Translations under genes and position numbers: made by a program
The notes under the pieces: generated by a model
Database searches by the model: none
Told to the model about the DNA's origin: nothing
The model's input: the letters and a program-made list of their open reading frames with translations, nothing else
Shown: positions 6,068 through 10,990 of the stretch, piece by piece
How the letters are laid out: the number at the start of each line of letters is the position of its first letter
Position numbering within the stretch: position 1 is the stretch's first letter
Assembly (NCBI GenBank): GCA_945787595.1
Contig: CALZJV010000167.1
Coordinates: 1 to 10,990, forward strand
DNA length: 10,990 nt
Direction of reading: 5' to 3'
Source of the DNA: an uncultured Desulfobacterales bacterium
GTDB lineage: Bacteria > Desulfobacterota > Desulfobacteria > Desulfobacterales > JAFDCJ01

Positions 6068-7438
6068 ATGAAAAGTATTCTAAAACAACTTCTCACGTGC
6101 AGAAATCTGGGAAGCGTCGAATTTAATCGGCAGTTTCAAATCGTCGCCCTCGATGCCACGGCCTCTCATATATTAAAATCTTTAGGTCATGCTGATCATG
6201 AGAAGAATCTTCTGGACGTGTTTCCAGAGCTTATCGGCTCGGAAGATATCGCCCGGGAAATAATCAACACGCAAACCGGGGATTTGCGACTTGATTATAT
6301 TAATAGGACCGATCCATCCGATCAACCGCTATTCTTTAATATGATCGTATTGGGCAGTGACACGCCCGGCTTTGGGTTGGTTATCATCGAGAATGTCACC
6401 GATATCGCCCGAGCTTTTCAAGCCATGAACCAGCAGAGATACGATTTATTTCTGTATCAGCGGAATCAGGAATTTCGCAAAGAGTTTTTGAACAATTCCA
6501 TATTGGGAAATTCAAAGGCCATCCTCAAAGTCCGCGAAACCATTCAAAAAATAAGCGGCTATCCCAATGCGACCGTTTTACTGACAGGGGAGACGGGAAC
6601 CGGTAAAAATCTGACGGCCCGTGTGGTGCACCTGAGTTCGATGCCGCGCGGAGCGCCGTTTGTGCACATCAACTGTGCCGCCCTGCCTGAGCATCTGATC
6701 GAGGCGGAGCTCTTCGGCTATGAAAAGGGTGCCTTTACCCACGCGGTTACCGCCAGGCCCGGCTTGTTCGAAGAAGCCAGTAACGGCAGTATTTTTCTGG
6801 ATGAAATTGCAGAGATTCCTGTCAACATTCAAGCCAAATTGTTATCCGTGCTAGAAACAAAGCAGGTTCGACGCTTAGGTAGTAATAAGACGTTTGACGT
6901 TGATGCCCGCATCATTGCCGCCACCAATAAAAACCTTCAGAAAGAGGTTCAGCAGAAAAACTTTCGGGAGGATCTTTTCTACCGCCTCAATATCGTGTGC
7001 ATCGATCTGCCCCCACTTAGAAAAATGGGAGATGATATCATCCTGATTGCGGAATACCTGCGAAAGTTATTCAATGTTGAATTTGGAAAACAGGTTATGC
7101 GGTTTTCTCCGCGCGCTAAAAAGTTGCTGCGTGATTACACTTGGCCCGGAAATGTGAGAGAATTGAGCAATTGTATTGAAAGAGCCATGATATTCATTGA
7201 GAACGACACGATCGAATCTGAAAGCCTTACAATATCTAATCAATTCGGAAGCCCGCCCTTAGATGGCACCCAGCAGTTCACCCTTCCACCAGGCGGAATT
7301 TCTCTTGAGGACGTCGAGCGCCAGCTGATCATGGCCGCACTTAAACAGACCGGAAATAATAAAAGCAAAGCCGCCCGCCTGGTCGGATTGACGCGCGACA
7401 CCCTCAGATATCGACTGGAAAAATTCAATCTCTCCTGA
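6068..7438 (+). CDS. Sigma-54 dependent transcriptional activator with PAS-like sensor domain
   Basis: This 456-residue bacterial enhancer-binding protein remodels sigma-54 polymerase at -24/-12 promoters. Residues about 15-115 look like a PAS domain (VEFNRQFQIVALD to FGLVIIENVTDIARAF). There is no phosphorylatable receiver domain. The AAA+ domain spans about 145-380: Walker A GETGTGKN (174-181), the sigma-contact loop GAFTHA (221-226, canonical GAFTGA), Walker B SIFLDE (241-246), arginine fingers in FREDLFYRLN (R300, R306), and sensor II WPGNVREL (359-366). A Fis-type helix-turn-helix ends the protein (NKSKAARLVGLTRDTLRYRL, 431-450). The ATG lies 6 nt after the GTPase stop, with only a weak AGTAAG site, so translation is probably coupled. 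This pairing suggests that the GTPase or the PAS domain supplies the signal. The nearest sigma-54 type promoter is at 7572-7588. Confidence 0.96.
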   Translation: MKSILKQLLTCRNLGSVEFNRQFQIVALDATASHILKSLGHADHEKNLLDVFPELIGSEDIAREIINTQTGDLRLDYINRTDPSDQPLFFNMIVLGSDTPGFGLVIIENVTDIARAFQAMNQQRYDLFLYQRNQEFRKEFLNNSILGNSKAILKVRETIQKISGYPNATVLLTGETGTGKNLTARVVHLSSMPRGAPFVHINCAALPEHLIEAELFGYEKGAFTHAVTARPGLFEEASNGSIFLDEIAEIPVNIQAKLLSVLETKQVRRLGSNKTFDVDARIIAATNKNLQKEVQQKNFREDLFYRLNIVCIDLPPLRKMGDDIILIAEYLRKLFNVEFGKQVMRFSPRAKKLLRDYTWPGNVRELSNCIERAMIFIENDTIESESLTISNQFGSPPLDGTQQFTLPPGGISLEDVERQLIMAALKQTGNNKSKAARLVGLTRDTLRYRLEKFNLS

Positions 7439-7443
7439 CGATG

Positions 7444-7455
7444 CGGCATCTGCCG
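7444..7455. promoter_or_regulatory. Inverted repeat, candidate activator site
   Basis: CGGCA-TC-TGCCG is a perfect 5-bp inverted repeat centred about 150 bp upstream of the start site predicted from the sigma-54 promoter at 7572. This is the usual distance for an enhancer site. Another GGCA/TGCC palindrome lies at the same distance from the lipoprotein promoter. Confidence 0.3.
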
Positions 7456-7522
7456 ATCCGGGTTGGCAATATCCCCCGATTTCGCTCACGCTGCGCTCCC
7501 GCAAAAATCATTTTTAATATTA

Positions 7523-7551
7523 TTTAAAACTATTTCAGACAGTTATATAAT
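7523..7551 (+). promoter_or_regulatory. Candidate sigma-70 promoter
   Basis: TTTAAA (7523-7528), a 17-bp spacer and a perfect TATAAT (7546-7551) form a plausible housekeeping promoter with a start near 7558. It would read through the sigma-54 element into the zinc-ribbon gene, giving that gene two promoters. The local AT-richness makes a chance match possible. Confidence 0.45.
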
Positions 7552-7571
7552 TAGCATTTATGACCTAATTT

Positions 7572-7588
7572 CTGGCACGATAATTGAT
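7572..7588 (+). promoter_or_regulatory. Candidate sigma-54 promoter of the zinc-ribbon gene
   Basis: CTGGCACGATAATTGAT matches the sigma-54 consensus YTGGCACGRNNNTTGCW at every defined position except one, A in place of the C of the -12 GC. The predicted start near 7599 lies directly before the GGAGAA ribosome binding site (7601-7606), leaving a leader of about 14 nt. Confidence 0.6.
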
Positions 7589-7612
7589 TGGTATATGCTT
7601 GGAGAATTAGAT

Positions 7613-7780
7613 ATGATAATAACTTGTCCTATGTGCCGGGCAGTGCTGGAAATAAAAAAGGATGATGTTCTGGGTAAATATTATGTATGCTCGAATTGTC
7701 ATTGGACCTTTCAGTGGGAAAGCTATGTCCTTCTTGCCAAAAAACCGCAAATACCACTCAAAAGGAAGTCTGAAACTTAA
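7613..7780 (+). CDS. Small zinc-ribbon protein (55 aa)
   Basis: The 55-residue product has two CxxC knuckles, CPMC (residues 5-8) and CSNC (26-29), separated by 17 residues, as in MJ0042/DUF-type zinc ribbons. A tail rich in aromatic then basic residues follows (HWTFQWESYVL, then KRKSET). It has no membrane helix or signal peptide. The start at 7613 is chosen because GGAGAA lies six bases upstream and because the frame further upstream would run through two promoter elements. The gene sits 174 bp after the sigma-54 activator, in the same direction, behind its own near-consensus sigma-54 promoter. That makes it a likely direct target. It could bind metal, nucleic acid or a protein partner; no specific function is visible. 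Confidence 0.75.
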   Translation: MIITCPMCRAVLEIKKDDVLGKYYVCSNCHWTFQWESYVLLAKKPQIPLKRKSET

Positions 7781-7916
7781 GAACGCCCCATGCGTGCCGG
7801 TGCCGACAGGGTAATGTTGTCAACCTGCAAGCCGGATGGGAAAGAAGGAATAGCGACACAGCGGGATGCGGATCGTTACTGATCGCAACGCAGACCCTGA
7901 CGGCTTAGGGTTTACG
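7781..7916. other. Intergenic region after the zinc-ribbon gene
   Basis: No gene is supported here. Weak dyads occur: GGATC-GTTACT-GATC around 7870-7885 and ACCCT-AGGGT around 7895-7910, the latter followed by only two or three T. Either could be a poor terminator for the zinc-ribbon gene. Confidence 0.35.
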
Positions 7917-8053
7917 AAAAAATAAGTTCACAAGTTTAGGGGTTGAGGCGCCCGTCTGGCAAGGCGCGAAAACGCAGCAATATCTGGATATTCCGAGCTT
8001 TCGCAACGCCGCCAGGCGGGATGCATCGACGTATAAAATGTGAAGTTATTTTT
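7917..8053. repeat. Large imperfect palindromic element (REP/MITE-like)
   Basis: About 137 bp form one long imperfect inverted repeat. The centre is AATATC-TG-GATATT (7979-7992). Around it the arms match as GCGCCCGTCTGGC... (from 7948) and the complement of ...GCCAGGCGGGATGC (to 8024). The outer ends match as AAAAATAAGTTCACA (left) against the complement of TGTGAAGTTATTTTT (right). There is no open frame inside and no clear target-site duplication. It resembles a non-coding miniature transposable element or an extragenic palindrome; copy number in the genome is unknown. Confidence 0.6.
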
Positions 8054-8077
8054 GAGTGAGCCCTTGGCTTCCCGATC

Positions 8078-8115
8078 AAAAAAACCCCGCCGGGAACCGC
8101 TTCCCGAAGGGGTTT
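8078..8115 (-). terminator. Intrinsic terminator of the lipoprotein gene
   Basis: On the minus strand a strong hairpin (AAACCCC paired with GGGGTTT, inner CGGGAA-CCGC-TTCCCG on the plus strand) is followed by seven T (the A-run at 8078-8084). It lies 33-70 bp past the stop of the lipoprotein gene and is a textbook rho-independent terminator. Confidence 0.9.
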
Positions 8116-8147
8116 CTGTGTTTGCGTTTTATAGCAAGATTGCGGTG

Positions 8148-9260
8148 TTAAAGACTGATGCCCATGCGCTTAAGCGTTTCATGGGTTAAGCCGCCGACAC
8201 CCAGATTGTTCTTTCTTTGATAGGACTTGATGGCCGATTCAGTGTTACGGCCGTAAACACCGTCGATATCTCCCGGGTTAAATCCCTTGCTGCGCAGGTG
8301 TTGCTGTACCTGACTGACTAATTCCGGCGAAACATTGGTTTCACACAAGATCGGGCGCCAGGCCATGTGTCCTTCGGTCGCCATTTCCGTGCGGGTAACC
8401 GTTTGATATTCTGCCGGGATAGCGAACCGTTTTTCTTCGGCAGAAGTAACCATCTTTCGAACTTTGACGGTTGTATATTCGGCTGGAATCTTGATTTTGC
8501 GCTCGCTGGGTGGTTTTGCCATGACCCGCTTCTTGATGGTCTTGTATTCGCCTGGTATGGCCATCTCTTTAGTGGTCGGAGCATTCACCATAACCTTCCT
8601 CTTAACCGTGTTGTAGGCTGCGGGCACTTCCACCAGGCACATAATTTCTCCAGTGGAATTATCCACCTTTTCGATGGGCCCGCGGCCTTTCTTCCACACG
8701 GTATGAGCTGATTTAACAAGCACCTTTTCTTCTTGCCATTCATATTTTGCCGGAATTTCGACAAGCTTCTTCGAGGCCGGCTGGATCAGCACTTTTTCTT
8801 CAACCCACTTGTATTCGGCCGGGACGACCTCTATCCGCTCTGAGGCTTCTTTGACAAGGACCTTTTCTTCGACCCAGGTATATTTGGCCGGAATAAGCTC
8901 CAGTCTTTCAGAGCTGCCACTTACAAGGACTTGCTCTGACGTGGTTCGGTAAGTGGGGGGGATGAAGACCCTGGCCCAGCATTCACCGGGTCGAGCGTCA
9001 GGCGGAAAAAGACTGTCTTCGGTTTGTGTCTCCGCTTTGCGGTTGGACATAGCCAGCTCCTTGTCGTAGAGCTCAATTTTACCTTTTTGTTCCTGGTTTT
9101 GTGACCGGAGCTGTTCAATCTCCATGTTTTTTTCACTAAGCATCGCTTCATAGCTGTTCATGGTGTTGCCGCCACCATTTGTCGCACAGCCGACCATCAC
9201 GGCCAGTAGCGCGATGACGGCGCCGCAACTAATTTGTTGCAGTGTTTTTTTAGCTTTCAT
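8148..9260 (-). CDS. Repeat-containing lipoprotein with C-terminal peptidoglycan-binding domain
   Basis: The 370-residue precursor has a lipoprotein signal peptide with lipobox VMVGC (C25), so the mature protein is lipid-anchored, probably in the outer membrane. A short coiled-coil-like segment (about 40-75) follows. Residues about 98-305 then hold roughly eight copies of a 23-residue unit with the pattern IPAxYxWVEEKVLVxxASxR, for example IPAKYTWVEEKVLV (123-136) and VPAEYKWVEEKVLI (146-159). The C-terminus (about 311-367) is a PG_binding_1 domain (VQQHLRSKGFNPGDIDGVYG, then ESAIKSYQRKNNL). The start at 9260 is set by AAAGGAG seven bases upstream and by the signal peptide; a start 14 codons earlier would disrupt both. 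A candidate sigma-54 promoter places transcription start near 9304. Lipoprotein and wall-binding calls are firm; the repeat's role is unknown. Confidence 0.9.
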   Translation of the reverse strand: MKAKKTLQQISCGAVIALLAVMVGCATNGGGNTMNSYEAMLSEKNMEIEQLRSQNQEQKGKIELYDKELAMSNRKAETQTEDSLFPPDARPGECWARVFIPPTYRTTSEQVLVSGSSERLELIPAKYTWVEEKVLVKEASERIEVVPAEYKWVEEKVLIQPASKKLVEIPAKYEWQEEKVLVKSAHTVWKKGRGPIEKVDNSTGEIMCLVEVPAAYNTVKRKVMVNAPTTKEMAIPGEYKTIKKRVMAKPPSERKIKIPAEYTTVKVRKMVTSAEEKRFAIPAEYQTVTRTEMATEGHMAWRPILCETNVSPELVSQVQQHLRSKGFNPGDIDGVYGRNTESAIKSYQRKNNLGVGGLTHETLKRMGISL

Positions 9261-9314
9261 GATTCTTCTCCTTTGCGTGTAGGTTTTATTTGCCGTAAAC
9301 ATAACCGATACTTT

Positions 9315-9331
9315 GGCAATTTTCCTGCCAA
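9315..9331 (-). promoter_or_regulatory. Candidate sigma-54 promoter of the lipoprotein gene
   Basis: On the minus strand TTGGCAGGAAAATTGCC has the GG-N10-GC core with full TGGCA and TTGC elements. The predicted start is near 9304, 44 nt before the lipoprotein ATG. The site is partly palindromic, so the plus strand also shows GG-N10-GC with a poorer -12 element and no gene in front of it. Confidence 0.6.
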
Positions 9332-9338
9332 CATTCTA

Positions 9339-9356
9339 AAGATATGGCTATATCTT
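9339..9356. promoter_or_regulatory. Inverted repeat next to the sigma-54 promoter
   Basis: AAGATAT-GGCT-ATATCTT is a perfect 7-bp inverted repeat centred about 43 bp upstream of the predicted start, just beyond the -24 element. It contains GATATGGC, a motif repeated at 9507-9514 and nearly repeated in the palindrome at 9445. It could be a regulator site or an accessory protein site. Confidence 0.35.
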
Positions 9357-9444
9357 GCTAACCTTATGATATTTATTGTATTTTTAACGGAATCCGCAAA
9401 GGTGAGAGTTAAAACAGATGATCCAAACCGGGGGATATCGCACA

Positions 9445-9462
9445 GGCATATCGGGATATGCC
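9445..9462. promoter_or_regulatory. Perfect palindrome, candidate enhancer site
   Basis: GGCATATC-GG-GATATGCC is a perfect 8-bp inverted repeat centred about 150 bp upstream of the predicted lipoprotein start site. This is a typical position and form for a sigma-54 activator binding site. A related GGATATCG lies just to its left. Confidence 0.45.
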
Positions 9463-9469
9463 CTAAAGA

Positions 9470-9502
9470 CCGACGGAGCCTTCCGGGTCGGCCCGCCGGC
9501 GG
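9470..9502 (-). terminator. GC-rich tandem hairpins after the protease gene
   Basis: Reading the minus strand, a CCGCCGGCGG palindrome (9493-9502) is followed by a hairpin CCGAC/GTCGG with inner GGA/TCC (9470-9491) and then TCTTTAG. It lies about 105 bp beyond the protease stop. The T-run is short, so termination here would be weak; a structured RNA or DNA site is an alternative. Confidence 0.35.
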
Positions 9503-9606
9503 CGAAGATATGGCAATTGGTAAAGACACCGCAGATTTCATTCAGCCGTTGATCATCCGGCTAGATTTACAGAACTTATGGTGCAGCGGATTTGCCGGGC
9601 ATGATA

Positions 9607-10911
9607 TTAGCGTGAAATCACGATCAGTAAAGAATCGTTCAAACGGCTTGCAAGCGTGTCTATATTTGCCTTGCTGCGCGGCAGGGTGGGCAGTGCCAGG
9701 TCTTGCTTCGGCAGGAGTTCAAGTGCGTCCCGCACATATTCAATCTTCAGCGCACAGCTTGCATCTTCCAGAATGACGGTATCGCCGGACTCTGGGTGTT
9801 TGATGCCTAGCATGGCGCGAATAACGCCGACGACTTCACCACTCATATTCAGCAGCGGTCCACCACTGTTTCCGGGTTGTATCGCAACGGTGGTTTGGCA
9901 GCTGTTGCTGTCGTCCGCTGGGCCGGTCAATTTGCTGATGACACCTCTGGTCACCTTGGGTGCTAGCCCCAGCACATCCACCCGCGGAAACCCGACGGTA
10001 AAAACCTGCGAACCCACAGAGGTTGTGCTATCGGCCAATGGCAGCGCCGGCGGAAGCCGGGATGGATCTTCAACTTCCAATACGGCAATATCATTGACCT
10101 CATCTTGCAGAATTGTCCAGGCTTTATGCTGTCGTCCATTTATGTCCTGTAAATAGATTTCCTTGCTGGCAGCAACTACGTGATAGTTGGTGATGATATG
10201 GCCGGAGGAAATCGGCCAACCGGTTCCAAGGGCTGCCCCGCTTAAATCCGACATCGGCGGGCCAGACAATTGCGGCGCCCGCCTGCTTTGGATTTCCAGC
10301 ATCAACCGTTCGGTCAGCGGATGACGTTCTGAAATCTCTGCCATGGTCTGATGCGCATTGGCAGCCTCTGCAATTTGACGGGTTTTTATATAGGACATGC
10401 CACTTTGATACAACCACTTGATGGCGGACTCCCGCCGCTTATCGGCTAGCGGGAAAGTTGCACCTTGATTCGCGGCGTAAAGCAAGCCCAAGCTATACTG
10501 GGCAATGACCAGATCCTGTTCTGCGGCTTTGCGATACCATGAGGAGGCTTTTTCAAGATCGCGTTTTACGCCGCGTCCCTGTGCGTACATGTTGCCCAGA
10601 TTATATTGGGCATATGGATTGCCGCTGCGGGTCGCCTGTAGGAAGGATTCGAAAGCCTTTACCGGATTTTCCGGCACTCCCTGACCGGCATCGTACATGG
10701 CCCCCAGGTTAATTAGAGCCAGGACATGATTCTGTTGGGCCAATTGTTTCCATATATGAAAAGCTGCCTGATAGCGTCCGGTTTCGTAGGCTTCCCAACC
10801 GCGGTTGTAATGATATTCGGTGGTATCCGGTTTGGCTGAAAGCTGACCGGCATAAAACAATAGGGCCAGTGCCAAAAGTGAGCTGGTTATGAGTTTATTG
10901 AATATCTGCAT
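9607..10911 (-). CDS. Secreted Sel1-repeat / trypsin-like serine protease fusion
   Basis: The 434-residue protein begins with a Sec signal peptide (cleavage likely after LSA at 26). Residues about 33-170 hold Sel1/TPR-like repeats, for example ALINLGAMYDAGQGV and AQYNLGNMYAQGRGV. A trypsin-like (Deg/HtrA-type) protease domain follows at about 220-395, with the triad H244 (ITNYHVV), D274 (NDIAVLEV) and S349 (QPGNSGGPL). C338 and C386 could form a disulfide. No PDZ domain follows, unlike DegP. It should act in the periplasm or outside the cell, with the repeats recruiting substrate or partner. GGAGG lies 13 bases before the ATG, a long spacing, but the signal peptide fixes this start. A palindrome sits at 10931-10942. 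The gene is separated from the lipoprotein gene by 346 bp with its own signals. Confidence 0.93.
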   Translation of the reverse strand: MQIFNKLITSSLLALALLFYAGQLSAKPDTTEYHYNRGWEAYETGRYQAAFHIWKQLAQQNHVLALINLGAMYDAGQGVPENPVKAFESFLQATRSGNPYAQYNLGNMYAQGRGVKRDLEKASSWYRKAAEQDLVIAQYSLGLLYAANQGATFPLADKRRESAIKWLYQSGMSYIKTRQIAEAANAHQTMAEISERHPLTERLMLEIQSRRAPQLSGPPMSDLSGAALGTGWPISSGHIITNYHVVAASKEIYLQDINGRQHKAWTILQDEVNDIAVLEVEDPSRLPPALPLADSTTSVGSQVFTVGFPRVDVLGLAPKVTRGVISKLTGPADDSNSCQTTVAIQPGNSGGPLLNMSGEVVGVIRAMLGIKHPESGDTVILEDASCALKIEYVRDALELLPKQDLALPTLPRSKANIDTLASRLNDSLLIVISR

Positions 10912-10930
10912 GCGAGCTGATTTTCCTCCA

Positions 10931-10942
10931 TGAGTTAACTCA
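10931..10942. promoter_or_regulatory. 12-bp perfect palindrome upstream of the protease gene
   Basis: TGAGTTAACTCA is a perfect palindrome directly beyond the ribosome binding site of the protease gene. It could be an operator in the leader. The window ends 48 bp further on, so the promoter cannot be judged. Confidence 0.3.
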
Positions 10943-10990
10943 ATGAAATTTATTGGAAAACAGAGGTTGAAAAATAAAGTGGATTTTCGA

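Noticed and set aside
7463..7612. A 50-codon upstream extension of the zinc-ribbon gene
   Set aside because: It would run through a TATAAT promoter and a near-consensus sigma-54 promoter, has no ribosome binding site, and the ATG at 7613 has GGAGAA at good spacing.
9261..9302. A start 14 codons upstream for the lipoprotein
   Set aside because: It would place a charged segment before the signal peptide, and the ribosome binding site AAAGGAG points to the ATG at 9260.
9430..9520. A cyclic-di-GMP (GEMM) type riboswitch on the plus strand
   Set aside because: The CGCACAGG start and adjacent hairpins are only superficially similar; the conserved core of that class is missing and no plus-strand gene lies downstream.

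Overview
The window looks like a chromosomal segment of a free-living, moderate-GC, Gram-negative bacterium. The best guess is a Desulfobacterota (delta-proteobacterial) lineage. The grounds are several sigma-54 type promoters with an activator, an outer-envelope lipoprotein, an OmpA-type peptidoglycan-binding protein, a bacterial Ras-like GTPase, and sparse gene packing with long intergenic stretches. The taxon is an inference; no rRNA or other marker gene is present.

Layout. Positions 1-2108 are gene-poor. They hold a 49-residue single-helix membrane peptide (307-456, minus), a strong bidirectional terminator (576-613), an orphan RsbW-like anti-sigma/ATPase protein (941-1375, minus) and a doubtful broken frame (1776-2067). 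Then come mscL with a C-terminal zinc ribbon (2109-2564, plus) and a hairpin separating it from a convergent operon.

The core is a divergent four-gene cluster (2783-7438). Leftward run a coiled-coil protein and a 641-residue inner-membrane protein. The latter carries a roadblock/LC7-like cytosolic domain, one membrane helix, BON-like repeats and an OmpA-type peptidoglycan-binding domain; the two genes overlap by 8 nt. Rightward run a Rab/Ras-like small GTPase that lacks the catalytic glutamine and, 6 nt later, a sigma-54 activator with a PAS-like N-terminus and no receiver domain. Right of the cluster are a 55-residue zinc-ribbon protein (7613-7780), a large palindromic repeat (7917-8053), a lipoprotein with about eight 23-residue repeats and a peptidoglycan-binding domain (8148-9260, minus), and a secreted Sel1-repeat/trypsin-like protease (9607-10911, minus).

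How the parts may work together. Three sequences match the sigma-54 -24/-12 consensus: ahead of the zinc-ribbon gene, the lipoprotein gene and mscL. Candidate activator-site palindromes lie about 150 bp upstream of two of these start sites. The working model is an envelope-sensing circuit. A peptidoglycan-anchored membrane protein with a GTPase-regulator-like cytosolic domain talks to a small GTPase. The GTPase in turn may control a sigma-54 activator that drives envelope genes, including a tension-gated channel and a wall-binding lipoprotein. The gene identities are well supported; the circuit is inference.
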